Below are positions 1-10,663 of a stretch of 64,000 nt of DNA, one piece after another; within the stretch, counting starts at the first letter, position 1; the number at the start of each line of letters is the position of its first letter. This DNA is from Eucommia ulmoides (taxonomy: Eukaryota; Streptophyta; Magnoliopsida; Garryales; Eucommiaceae). The notes under the pieces were generated by a model. It was not told the DNA's origin. It did no database searches and saw only the letters and a list, made by a program, of their open reading frames with translations. Location: contig CM028326.1 of the NCBI GenBank assembly GCA_016647705.1, positions 48,189,285-48,253,284 of the forward strand, given 5' to 3'. Made by a program: the position numbers and the translations under genes.

Positions 1-915
1 GATCTTCATCAAATGATAAACACAATTGGAATTAAAAAAACAACCGTTAAAGAAACGTATATTAAACCAAACGAGTATTTACACAACTACACATTTTCCT
101 AACTAATCTCTAAATTACACTAACATGTTCTTAGCCAATACAACATTTAATCAAGAGGAGATCATCATTACCAACTATAAATATTAAATAAAAAGATGGA
201 AACAAGGGAAGAAAAGCCAAATCTCAAAGTGGAGTAGTCCACTTTCGCCAAAGAACGATCCTCCCGAGCTTCCTCTTCTCGGTTGATGAACTTCCTCTTC
301 TAGCTCTTCAAGGATTGGCCAAGAACACTCTTTACAACTAATATAATCTACTTCCTAAACTAATCTAATCTAACTAAGGTGGAAGAGATTTCCCAAGAAC
401 AACCGGAGTCTCCTCTCACGTCTAAGGGGTCCTAACTTTTTTTGAGCAATTGGGGGAAAAATGGGTTTTATAGGCAAGGGTTGGAAATATCTTCAAAATA
501 TCTGAAAACAGATATTTTTGTGTAGAGTGTCACCGCCTAAGCGGTGGTTCACCCCTTAGGCGATGGACTTAAGTCGGCTAAGTTCTGTCGGTAACTTCGC
601 CTAAGCGGTGGCTGCTGGCAAGATATTCTATTGTTTTCTCGCCTAGGCGGTGGTTCATCCCTTTAACACTCCAACATTCTGCCTCTTTTCCGCCTAAGCG
701 GTGGAACTTCCACTTAGGCGGTGGTCTTCATTCACCGAAACCCTATTTTGCACATTTTGTTCACCGTTTCTCCACCGTTTTCACTTGTTTCTCGCCCTTG
801 GATGTCCTTTTACCTGTTCTACACTAAAACACACTAAAAGACAACTAAATATAACTAAAATTCTTGAGAACTAACAAATCCAGTTTAAAAATTGATAGTT
901 TTTTCACACCTATCA
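1..915 (-). repeat. E1 3' LTR (partial)
   Basis: Aligns with 6105-7019 throughout. On the minus strand the LTR begins at 915 with TGATAGGTG, directly after the polypurine tract. It contains the palindrome cluster at 527-725 and a TATA-like box (CCTATAAAACCC on the minus strand, about 466-477) just downstream. About 580 bp of its far end lie outside the window. Confidence 0.9.
527..725. repeat. Palindrome cluster in E1 3' LTR
   Basis: Several copies of a 14-18 bp imperfect palindrome with consensus CCACCGCCTAGGCGGTGG, spaced by 15-40 bp of unrelated sequence. Variants have AA or AG at the centre. The cluster lies immediately upstream (minus strand) of the LTR TATA-like box, so it is a candidate set of transcription-factor sites. 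Confidence 0.8.
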
Positions 916-930
916 ATACCCCCAAACTTA
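916..930 (-). other. E1 polypurine tract
   Basis: On the minus strand this reads TAAGTTTGGGGGTAT, directly abutting the LTR start at 915. The same tract precedes the 3' LTRs of E2 (26948-26962) and E3 (44174-44188). Confidence 0.8.
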
Positions 931-2649
931 GAATTTTGCTAGTCCTCGAGCAAAACACTAACACTAAACTAAACTAACTAACGAACTAACTAACTAAAAA
1001 TGAAAAATTAAACTAACACAAAAGAAGTATATGCATGTAAATATAGAGTTCAATCGAAATGACCAATTTATTCCTCCCTCAACATCCCTAAATCTGATCA
1101 AGTCCGGAAAGTAACCCACACCAAGTGGTGTTCTAGAATTTCAACTATCAGTATTAATAAAAACCATTCTAGATCCATTTGAAGTGTGTGTGTGAGAACT
1201 CAAATGTATAACTAGTCAAATACCAGATTCGATTATTCAATCATTAAGCTCATATCTTAAACTGTTGAAGGATTTAGGAAAGCCATACGCTTGATTGGAG
1301 TCTACTATCCACTAATGTAGGTTTGGATATTCACAGAAATCAATAGGACTTGGTTTGGCTTTAGAGAACAACCACGGGTATCACTGGAATAAAAATAGCA
1401 TATTGGTTTAATCGATCAATACCCGACGTAAAATCGCTTGTCGCTATCCTCTCTCATGACCCCCCCACATTTAAAGTACCATTCTAAATAAGAAACGAAG
1501 ATCCTGGTATTCACTTGTCGAAAGAGAAGAAAATGAAAACTATATTTACACCTTTTTTTTTTTTACAACATATTCCTAAATTAAGTCGAATAATTACAGT
1601 TTTAGGAGAGTGCAAAAAGAAGTTAGAGAAACACACCCCCAAACTTATTCGAATTTGTAAAATTTTAGGAATATGTAAAAAGAAATGATAGAAACACACC
1701 CCCAAACTTATTTTAGGAGCGTGCAAAAAGAAATATTAAAGTGACAAGTGAATACAGTAATACCGAATCAATAAAAATTTATCAAAAACCCGACCGCTTA
1801 CTTGATTTCACTCAATTTTTAAAATTAGGCTTAGCAACTTTGGTTTAGGAAAAATTTAAATGAAAGGAGTATTTGAAACGTTTTCAGAATTGATTACGTT
1901 ATCGGCTTCGACAAGGGAAATAAAGAATGAAAATTTTCAGGTTAGCTACAACGGATTAAGCGAAAAATGACGGCCTAAATCATGTCTCTGGAATTACCTT
2001 ACCTAGGATTCCGCCTCAAGTTTTCCCCAAATCAAGTTCTAGTTTCCTCATTTTTTATGATGAACTTAATATCGAATAATCAACGTCTAATCGTTCAGAT
2101 AATTATACTTTGAGTTCAAATGTCGTGCAATTTTCGGATCGAGATAATTTTTACCCAATCGACATGTTAAGCACACAAAACACACAAGAAAGGTATTACT
2201 CCCGACCTCAATATGCAATTTGGGGATAATTCTCATCATTGGGTCTTGGCCCAAATGAACTCATATCTAAGCATGCAAACACAACTTTATACATACACAA
2301 TACTAAACTAATTCTAATACTAACATACATCAATTAATCTAATCACTAAACATTCAAAAACTAAAATTAAACTAACTAAACTAAAAATTTAAAAATTAAA
2401 ACATTCATTATACATAAATAAATAAAGGTCTGTACAACAAAAATTTTCATTTTGTTCAAAAAATAATAATACTTGTTCATCCTTTTCTACAAAAAGTCAA
2501 AATGGATGAATATTCACTAAACTATCATCCAATCCATACCACTCAAGCCTGAACATGGCAGTGTTCCAATATCAGCGAACCCAATAAACATATAGCATAC
2601 TTGCATACAAAATGGGTTGAACACATACCTAGGGAATAAGACTTATTCC
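931..2649 (-). other. E1 3' untranslated region
   Basis: No ORF of note. The sequence matches the 3' UTRs of E2 (about 25490-26947) and E3 (about 42495-44173). It contains two extra copies of a polypurine-like motif (minus strand TAAGTTTGGGGGTGTGT) near 1631-1647 and 1692-1710, each linked to a TTTTTGCACACTCCTAAAAT-type unit. The function of this long conserved non-coding tail is unknown. Confidence 0.7.
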
Positions 2650-3786
2650 CTACTGTTTACCTGAAGATGAATCATCACCATCCTCACTTTGGGAAGGAGA
2701 GTGTGGTCTCTGGAGTTGATGTGGCGGCACAGATGGCATCGGAAGGTAATCGTCCATCTCAAGGCCAAGGCCTTCCCAAATCTTCCATTGGACTCGATCT
2801 TCTTGCTTCGAAAATTGGTCCAGGAAAGAAGCAATCTTGAATTGGTTTTGGAGGATGGTCTGAAGCTTGTTGTTTATCCTCTCTTAGAAGTTTTCATCAC
2901 GGGCTCCATAAGGTCCAGCCGTATCATCTGGTTGCTCTTCCCCTTCCTCAGGCTCAGGTTCAGGTGCCTCTTGATCCCCAGTCTTCCACAACTGATTTAT
3001 CGCTGACAGAGTAAGTGGAGCGATCGGGTCACACTGGCTTCCCCCGGATACAGTCACATCAGCTAATATGAAAATATGGGTCAATAGTGACGGAAACGGG
3101 AGCCCACCTTTTATCATTTTCGTAGCATGTAAAATCGATGAATAAATCAGAAATCCAACGTTGATTGGTTGTCCGGTCTGAATTTTATAAATCAAATAGG
3201 CCTTGTCCTTTGAGACGTCTGACAAATATGATGTCGGTAGGAGACTTCCACAGATGAAATAGTGCTAGATTTTTTAAACTGGCTTGAGGCATCTCACCGA
3301 AATGGTAGCGACATTCGGCCCCTGGTGTTTCCACTTTACCATGCCAGATGTGATCGTTTGGATGACCCTATGCAAAGTAGGGTCCTGGCTTTCAAGTGAC
3401 TCCGGTGCCGATAGCCCAAAGATATGGTTAATGAAGTCGGGGCTGAAGATAATAGGTTGGTTCCGAACCCTTGCTAGATCGTCAATGGCCTCTGTGGCAT
3501 TTGCATAGAACTCTCTGACTAAAGCGATTTCTCCTGGGGGTGGCGATTTGCAGAATTGCTCCCAGTGGTGGCTTCGGATTTCATTCTGAAATTCCTCCGG
3601 GAGCTCCTCAATTGGACCGAATCCCCATTGACGTATGTAAGCACGATGTTTTTCGTGTTCTTTGAAGTGTTCCGCCGCTTGTTTTGACACAAAGCGGGTA
3701 GCATCAAAGTCAACGTCGGTCGACACCCTAGGGTTTGAACTCGACCCTTCGCCTCTAGCCCTCTTCTTTGTTGCTCTTTTTGGCAT
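2650..3786 (-). pseudogene. E1 env-like / 'putative plant transposon protein' ORF, broken by three stops
   Basis: A frame of 378 codons plus stop begins at the ATG at 3786-3784, right behind a 3' splice site. The N-terminus is basic and starts MPKRATKKRARGEG. The middle (about residues 85-170) has the pattern VREFYANATEA...IIFSPDFINHIFGL seen in the plant 'putative transposon protein' domain of env-like ORFs. About residues 180-260 hold a second conserved block ending in PFPSLLTHIFILADV. The C-terminus is acidic and Ser/Glu rich, with a short coiled-coil-like stretch near residues 305-330. In-frame stops are at codons 171, 174 and 301. Codons 171 and 301 are also stops in E3, while 174 is private. 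There are no indels relative to E3. The role is unknown; the family assignment is from memory of the domain pattern. Confidence 0.75.
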
Positions 3787-3789
3787 TTC

Positions 3790-4148
3790 CTACAATCACA
3801 ATCATAAAAAAAACAACACAACCTCATCATATGTGAACATTTGAAAAACATAAGCTTCCCTAATCACATTGTCAAGAACACATTCATCCCAAAACGAACA
3901 CCCTTTTGAATTTTTCAAACAAATTTCACAAATGTGACATCCTATATTAGTCCACATACTCAACCAATCCAATTAAACATGTTTATCATCAAGAATCAAA
4001 CCAAAAACCCATTGAACTTCGAAATCGCGAAACTAGGGTTAAAGGTTTTTCGGAAAAATTTCAAAACCCATTGATTTCATTGATATAATCATGCAAACCA
4101 ACCAATAATTTCAACAACTAGACTAAATGTAATGTAAAAGAAACTTAC
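3790..4148 (-). other. Predicted 5' UTR intron of the E1 env-like gene
   Basis: On the minus strand a donor CAA/GTAAGTTT (4148) and an acceptor TTGTAG/GAAATG (3790) enclose 359 bp. The acceptor is 3 nt before the start codon. Both sites are conserved in E3, where the intron is 358 bp (40997-41354). Confidence 0.55.
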
Positions 4149-4389
4149 TTGTTGGGAAATAATGGTCCAATCAAAAGAAAATGAAGAAATCGCACCTTTC
4201 TCGCAAAACCCTAAATTTTCGAAAATAAGGGTTGAAATCCGATTCTTGGAGGTTGAATCGTGATAGAAATTATCACTTTTGGTAATGGACGGATGATTTT
4301 CGAGATTTGGAACGGTTTGGGAGTGAAGTTTTAGAGAGAAGGTGGAGAATTTGGGAGGGAACCTCGCGTTTTTAATTTTTGAGCGATGG

Positions 4390-4403
4390 GCTATTTTTAA
4401 TAG
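4390..4403 (-). promoter_or_regulatory. Internal TATA-like box of E1
   Basis: The minus strand reads CTATTAAAAATAGC. It lies directly downstream of the internal palindrome cluster (4411-4795) and upstream of the 5' UTR and intron of the env-like gene. E3 has the equivalent GTTAAAAATAGC at 40743-40754. This suggests a second promoter inside the element. Confidence 0.45.
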
Positions 4404-4410
4404 CAGAAGG

Positions 4411-4795
4411 TCCACCACTTAGGTGGTGGATTCACCGCTTGAGCGGTGGAACTCTTTTCTTTAAAATCAAACCTTTTAACGAAATTTCGCTTAGGCGGTG
4501 GTTATTTCGCCTAAGCAAAATTACACCAGTATGTAAACATTTTGTTCTGCTGTTAATCCGCCTAGGCGGTGGTTTTTCCGCCTAAGCGGTGGAGCATATT
4601 TTGAAAATTTAGTGCATCCTGCATTTTTACCGCCTGAGCGGTGGTTAACCGCTTGGGGGGTGGGCTGTTTTCACCCACTCTGCATTTTTACCACCTGAGC
4701 GGTGGTTTACCGCTTGGGCGGTGGGCCTTTTTTGCTAAAAAACACCTTCTCTGTATTTTTACCGCCTGAGCGGTGGTTTATCGCTTGGGCGGTTG
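4411..4795. repeat. Internal palindrome cluster of E1
   Basis: Roughly eight copies of the CCGCCTAGGCGG-type palindrome, some paired as GAGCGGTGGTTTACCGCTTGG. The spacers differ from those of the LTR clusters. In part it is arranged as units of about 70 bp, for example near 4630, 4690 and 4760, each starting with TTTTTACC. Confidence 0.8.
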
Positions 4796-5353
4796 GCCTG
4801 AAACTCCCACTTTTGTGTTTTTCTCAAATTTTCAAAATACGGCTCCACCCCATACATTTTCACTTCGCTTGTTCAACGTGTTTAAACTTAAAATACTTTC
4901 CCAAACTTCCACACTCCTATATTCATTGCTGAACACATTCCAAAGCCATGTCGGCTTCCTTAAAGAATAAATAATCAAATAAATAGTAACAAAAATCAAG
5001 TAATTTGATGCCCTAAATTTCATTTCAAAAGAATAGTGCTTGAGTTACCGTCCCCAGCTGGACTTTTGTGTCACTAAGTATTTTTCACCAAAATTCCCCA
5101 TAGACAAGGAATTTGGGCTCAAATGCTTAGTCGGATCAAGATCATGACTTTGAAATCGGCTTCTCCTCTTAGTCCTTATCATTTGCAATAAGCTCCATCT
5201 CAGGATTGAGAATTAGCCTTCTTCATCGTTTCTCGCACTGCTTGATCTCATTAACACAATGAAACAAAAATAAAAATTAAAAACAAAACAAAAATAAATG
5301 TCAGGATTAACACTCGACTACTTAGTCACAATATCAACTTAGAATTCACACTA

Positions 5354-5372
5354 ATCCCACGTCTACAACGCC
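5354..5372 (-). repeat. Degenerate second PBS-like motif of E1
   Basis: The minus strand reads TGGCGTTGTAGACGTGGGA, followed by TTAG as at the true PBS and flanked upstream by an LTR-end-like sequence. It is a diverged copy of the LTR-end/PBS junction. Equivalent extra copies exist in E2 and E3. Confidence 0.6.
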
Positions 5373-5500
5373 AAAACTTGGTGTGTTGACGGAACTAGGG
5401 TACGATACATTTGCATTTACTATATAAAACTTAAGTTCTGAGCCGATACCGCGTTTCTTTTGCAATATTCAAATAAAATTCAAATAAAATTCAAACTAAT

Positions 5501-5517
5501 CCCCGGCAACGGCGCCA
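5501..5517 (-). other. E1 primer binding site (tRNA-Asp)
   Basis: The plus strand reads CCCCGGCAACGGCGCCA, identical to the 3' end of plant tRNA-Asp(GUC) including CCA. The minus strand is therefore the PBS. It starts 7 nt inside the 5' LTR boundary. Confidence 0.88.
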
Positions 5518-5523
5518 AAAACT

Positions 5524-7019
5524 TGGTAGGGACGATTTGCGCACGCCTACTTACGCTCGCAAGTATACGAGGTCTAAAGTTTTAATATAGTGGATCTTTG
5601 AAGATCGGATATCATTCCCACAGAGAAAAATGTGAATAATTGAATTGAATACCGCAATTGACATAGTCTCATGTTATCCTGACGACGGAAGACATGAATT
5701 GAAATTAAACTAAGCTAAATTAAAATTAGTGGGTTAATTCTAACTAATTTTATTAATTAGGCATTGATTTTGTTCACTTAATACACATTTGATTTCGTTC
5801 GGTTAACAATAACGGAGTTTAGGTATCCGACAATCTCGGTTCGTAAACTTCTCCGCCACCTCTTCCGAGTGTAAGAAGAGGGAATACGCGACTTTTGTGT
5901 TGATGAAGAGGTCCCTCTCGATGTCTTAACGACTCTAGGATGAGTGAGTCTTGACCCAACTTCATCGATTGCGTACTAACTAACGCCTTCCCGGGTCGTT
6001 AGGTCGTAACGATATGTTTACCCTAGTCCGAATTCAAGGTTACCTCTCCCGAGTGTCAAACCCTAGATTCTCAAATCCAACCCTAATACCTTTACAATCA
6101 TATTAAGATCGTCATCAAATTATAAACACAATCGGAATTAAAAAAAAACCGTTAAAGAAATATATATTAAACCAAACGAGTATTTACACAACTACACATT
6201 TTCCTAACTAATCTCTAAATTACACTAACATGTTCTTAGCCAATACAACATTTAATCAAGAGGAGATCATCATTACCAACTATAAATATTAAATACAAAG
6301 ATGGAAACAAGGGAAGAAAATCCAAATCTCAAAGTGGAGTAGTCCACTTTCGCCAAAGAACGATCCTCCCGAGCTTCCTCTTCTCGGTTGATGAACTTCC
6401 TCTTCTAGCTCTTCAAGGATTGGCCAAGAACACTCTTTAAAACTAATCTAATCTACTTCCTAAACTAATCTAATCTAACTAAGGTGGAATAGATCTCCCA
6501 AGAACAACCAGAGCCTCCTCTCACGTCTAAGGGGTCCTAACCTTTTTTGAGCAATTGGGGGAGAAAGGGGTTTTATAGGCAAGGGTTGGAAATATCTGAA
6601 AACAGATATTTCTGTGCAGAGTGTCACCGCCTAAGAGGTGGTTCACCACTTAGGCGGTGGACTTAAGTCTGTTAAGTTCTGTCAGTAACTTCGCCTAAGC
6701 GGTGGTTTTTCCGCTTAGGCGGTGGCTGCTGGCAAGATATTCTATTGTTTTCTCGCCTAGGCGGTGGTTCAGCCCTCCAGCACTCCAACATTCTACCTCT
6801 TTTCCACCTAAGCGGTGGAACTTCCGCTTAGGCGGTGGTCTTCATTCACCGAAACCCTGTTTTGCACATTTTGTTCACCGTTTCTCCACTGTTTTCACTT
6901 GTTTCTCGCCCTTTGACGTCCTTTTACCTGTTCTACACTAAAACACAATTAAATATAACTAAAATGCTTGAGAACTAACAAATCCGATTTAGAAATAGAT
7001 AGGTTTTTCACACCTATCA
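5524..7019 (-). repeat. E1 5' LTR
   Basis: 1496 bp. On the minus strand it begins TGATAGG and ends CCCTACCA, close to the TGATAGG...CCTATCA inverted ends of E3. It contains a palindrome cluster (6625-6838) and a TATA-like box (CCTATAAAACC, 6569-6579). It is highly similar to 1-915, so the insertion is not among the oldest here. Confidence 0.9.
6625..6838. repeat. Palindrome cluster in E1 5' LTR
   Basis: Seven copies of the CCGCCTAGGCGG-type motif at 6625-6660 (two), 6692-6724 (two), 6754-6767 and 6805-6838 (two). It lies about 50 bp upstream of the LTR TATA-like box on the minus strand. One extra pair, compared with the 3' LTR, is present at 6692-6724. Confidence 0.82.
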
Positions 7020-8414
7020 ATAACTCTTAGACAATCTTAGGAATTCATAGTTCTTGATAATATTTCATCCAATTTTCGCAGGTCTATGTATATAGAATAA
7101 TATCAAGCCTTCTAACGGCTAGTTTTCAAAAGATATGCCTATAAAAGGCACCTATAGACCCTATATAACATATTCAATGAATTATAGTGCATTTCACTTA
7201 ATTTTATTTTTTTTAAAACTCTCAATTATGTCCATAAAATATTTCTTAAACATCAATCACAAAGATATGAAGTATTTAGTTGCTAAAAGTGAGAATTTTT
7301 TTAATTATATGGACCAAGTCAATAGGGATATCAAAATATATGTACCATATCTTCATTAGGTTTAAATCTTCCGAAATACTCCCTTGGAATCATAAAAAAC
7401 AACTAGTAATGGCTAGTGTTTGAACGAAATCCTAAATTCCTTGAAATCTCAACCGAAACAATCGGTTGATCAAACCTTGCCTTGTCGGTTGACCAATTGA
7501 TTCAGCGTGCTAACCAAGACAAAACTAAATAGGCAGTCGGTTGAGCAATTTCTCCACAATTGGTTGACTGATTGATTAAAAGTGTTTTCCCAACCAAAAC
7601 ACACCACAGTCGAGTAATAATTGCCTTCCTATCGGTTAAATTACTGTTATATAGACTTTCACTTTTCCAGCCTTAGACCCATCGGTTGACCGATCTCCCC
7701 ACGGTTGGTTAACCGATTGATTCAGGGAGTTTTACTAGCTAAAATACACCACAGTTAGTTGACCAATTACCTTCCAATTGGTTGAATGACTAGTTCAGAG
7801 GCTTTCACTTTTCCAGCCTTAGACCCATCAGTTAACCAATTCTTCCTTGATCGATTGATGGATTGATGCAGGATTTTCACATTTTACTCTGAAACCTCAT
7901 TGTTTCAATCAGTTAACCAATCCTTTTTGGATCAGTTGACCTATTGATGCTGGTTGGTTAATTCTTTCACCAATTTCTACTCCAAAATACATCATTTAAT
8001 TCAATTACTCGGTTAACTAAATTGACCATAAATTTAAGCTTTGAACATTATTTACACTTAGGTCAATTTTCATTTTTTAAATTTCACACAGGTACACATA
8101 TTTAAACACTAATTAGGATCCTAAAATTCATCAAATCAAACACATAAAAAATGTAACTCATTTAATATTGTCGTGTGTGATCCTAATTCGGGTTGCATTA
8201 AGAGTATAAGAGTATTGAGTTGTTTTCACCCAATTTCTTCTGGATCATCATACTCTTCATTTCTTTAATATCCATCTTTGCACCCTTGATATTTTCTTCA
8301 TGACATTTTCAATATAATCTATAAATGAAACTTTTTCTCTGAAACACTTAACAAACTCATTAGTTCCACAAAAAATATCAACCTTTAATTATCTATGAAA
8401 ATCTTAGGATCAAC
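7020..8414 (-). repeat. C1 3' LTR (interrupted at 7019 by E1)
   Basis: Aligns with 14525-15769. On the minus strand it starts at 8414, where the expected TGTTGATCC has become CGTTGATCC. It contains a cluster of TCGGTTGACCGA-like palindromes at about 7450-7970 and a TATA-like TTATATAGGG near 7160-7169. Confidence 0.85.
7450..7970. repeat. Palindrome cluster in C1 3' LTR
   Basis: Repeated imperfect copies of ATCGGTTGACCGATTGAT, roughly every 40-60 bp, with linking words such as CACTTTTCCAGCCTTAGACC repeated twice. The 5' LTR carries the equivalent cluster at about 14940-15360. Confidence 0.75.
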
Positions 8415-8430
8415 GATCTCTCCCTTTTTT
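8415..8430 (-). other. C1 polypurine tract
   Basis: The minus strand reads AAAAAAGGGAGAGAT immediately before the 3' LTR. A further purine run AGGGGGAG is at 8480-8487, matching the multiple-PPT layout reported for Sireviruses. The stretch 8431-8920 is otherwise the element's 3' UTR with no ORF. Confidence 0.7.
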
Positions 8431-8923
8431 ATGATGACAATTAACTTTGATGTTTTCTTCTAAACAAAAATGTAACTACGCTCCCCCTAAATTCGAGGAC
8501 GGGTATTTATCTCATTTAAGCACAATCATGAAGATAAATTCAGACATAGATATTTAATAAAGCACAATTTAAGCAATTTAACACATATTTATCTTTAATC
8601 AGTGCGATGCTTAGGCGAACAAATTGATAACTCTTTTAAAGCACAATTTCACCATGATCTCCTCCTATGTCAAACAAATTTTTCATTTAAATATCAAAAC
8701 AATTCTTCCTCTTTGTCATCTCAAAAAGTGGGGACGGAGAACAAAAACATCATTCTAGACAAATATCGTTATGCCTAGCCATACCTAAACCTCGAATAAT
8801 TTTCACGAACTAATCTTTCGCTAAAGGTTTGAAATAAATATCGGCATGTTATTTAGAGGTATCAATATATTCAATAGTAACATCTATTTTCTAAATGTGA
8901 TCATGAATGAAAAGATGTCTAAT

Positions 8924-9711
8924 TTATATGTGCTTAGTTTGTGAGTCCTGTGTTGAATTTTTACTTAAATATATAGCACTTTTATTATCAGAATAAATTG
9001 GGACTTCCTCTATACATATTCCAAAATCATTTAATTGTTGTTTAATATATAAAATTTGAGCACAACAATTACTAGTTTCCATATACTCAGCCTCAATAGT
9101 AGATAAGGCTATAGAATTCTGTTTCTTGCTAGACCAAGAAACTAAGGCATGTCCTAAAAAATGACATGACCCAATTGCACTTTTCTTCTTGACTTTGCAT
9201 CCGGGAAAATCAATGTAAGAGTAACTAGTTAACTTAAAGTCACTCCCTTTAGGATACCGTAAGCCTAGGTCACTTGTCCTTTTCAAATACTGAAAAATAC
9301 ATTTAACCACAGTTAAATGCGATTCTTTAGGACAAGGCTGAAACCTCGCATATAAGCATACACCAAATATTATATCAGGTCTACTAGTAGTAAGATACAA
9401 CAAGCTACCAATCATACATCGATACATTTTCTCATTTACGCTTTTGCTCATATTATCTTTGTCTATTTTCGTAGTTGTTGCCATGGGATTTTTATACTCT
9501 TTAGTGCCATCCAATGTATACTTTTTCAACGATTCTTCGGTGTACTTAGGTTGATTAATAAATATCCCTTCTTTGGTTTGCTTGATTTGTAACCCAAGAA
9601 AGAAGGTCAGCTCTCCCATCATACTCATCTCAAATTCGACCTGCATTATCTTGGCAAATTCTTGGCAAAAATCCTTATTAGTAGAAGCGAAAATAATATC
9701 ATCAACATAAA
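8924..9711 (-). pseudogene. C1 reverse transcriptase C-terminal part and RNase H
   Basis: An open frame of 240 codons (9646-8924) begins just after the catalytic box. It includes FFLGLQIKQ, then the RNase H block with GSLLYLTTSRPDI, WSSKKQNSIALST, EAEYMETS, YSDNKSAIYLSKN and the terminal TKHI, the usual order for copia RNase H. The active-site acidic residues in SYIDF, IEAEY and SDNKS are still present. The RT catalytic YVDD is encoded at 9709-9698, in frame but after a TAG at 9715-9713, so it is separated from the upstream RT. Best preserved domain of C1, but not translatable as one protein. Confidence 0.88.
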
Positions 9712-9712
9712 T

Positions 9713-10290
9713 CTATACTAATGGGATATCAAAATCAGTTTGCTTGATAAATAATATTGTATCACTATGTCCCCGTCGAAATCCATTTTCAATCAAATAG
9801 TGGCCAAGTCTCTCATACCAAGCTCTCAAAGTTTGTTTGAGCCCAAACAAAGCCTTTTCAAGTTTAAACATGTGAGCGAAAAGTTTATCACTCTCAAATC
9901 CCAGGGGTTGTTCAACATAAACTTCTTCTGCTAGAAAGCTATTCAAAGAATGGACTCTTTACATCCATTCGATATAATTTAAAATCACGTGAACATGCAA
10001 ATGAGGGTAACATTCTAAAAGCCTCTAATCTAACCATAAGTGCATGAGTCTCATCATAGTCAATTCCCTCTTCTCAATTATAGCCCTATGCAACTAATCT
10101 TGCTTTGTTTCTAATTACCATACCAGTTTCATACTTTTCATTAGGAAAAACTCATTTAGTACCAATTACAGGATGAAAGTCTGGTCTAGGAACTACAAAC
10201 CACACTTTACTTCATTTAAATTTAACAAATTCTACTTGCATTGCGGAGATCCAAGATTCATCTGTTAATGCCTCATTCCCATTCTTAGGC
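9713..10290 (-). pseudogene. C1 reverse transcriptase N-terminal part
   Basis: The frame 9946-9713 encodes EEVYVEQPLGFE, KLEKALFGLKQ and RAWYERL, standard copia RT (RVT_2) motifs. Upstream, 10290-9950 encodes in the minus frames EGIDYDETHA, RLEAFRM and YRMDVKS, broken by several stops. Together with 8924-9711 this covers the whole RT. It once copied element RNA into DNA in the cytoplasmic particle. Confidence 0.85.
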
Positions 10291-10663
10291 TCAATTTAAG
10301 ATAGAAAAATAAGGTTCATATTATATCTATGGGATGAACATGTACTTACACCTTTTTCAAAATTACTAATAATTTCTTTTACCGAGTGTCCTGGTACTAT
10401 CTTTATAGCCCGTGGTAAAGTCGAATCATCTCCTTTAGGTTCCTCTTTCTATGGTTCCTTTGCTGTATCATCTCCTTGGTTTTGGTTATTTAGTGTACTT
10501 TCATCATCATCATCCAAAATCTTTCTCAACACAAGTAGATCACAGTCCTCAAATACAATATGCATAGACTCTTTAACTATACGTTTGTTATAGACTCTAT
10601 AGACTTTACTACTCATAGGTTATCCAAGAAAGATCCCATAATTAGATTTAGCATCGAATTTAC

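Larger units (their letters stand above)
1..7019 (-). mobile_element. E1: pol-less Ty3-type LTR retrotransposon (Athila-like), left end outside window
   Basis: Direct repeats 1-915 and 5524-7019 are the two LTRs. The minus-strand order is 5' LTR, PBS (5501-5517), palindrome cluster with promoter, 5' UTR intron, one env-like ORF, 3' UTR, polypurine tract (916-930), 3' LTR. The PBS is identical over 17 nt to the complement of a plant tRNA-Asp 3' end, a primer known for Athila-type Ty3 elements. No gag, protease, RT, RNase H or integrase is seen, so the element must have relied on enzymes supplied in trans. E1 is inserted in the 3' LTR of copia element C1: right of 7019 the C1 LTR resumes, matching 14525 onward. 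The likely target duplication at 7020-7024 is ATAAC; its partner lies outside the window. The copy at 38165-45679 (E3) is the complete relative. Confidence 0.9.

Noticed and set aside
4411..4795. CRISPR-like array of short palindromic repeats
   Set aside because: Repeat spacing is irregular, repeats vary in sequence, the same clusters occur in LTRs, and the context is plant nuclear DNA.
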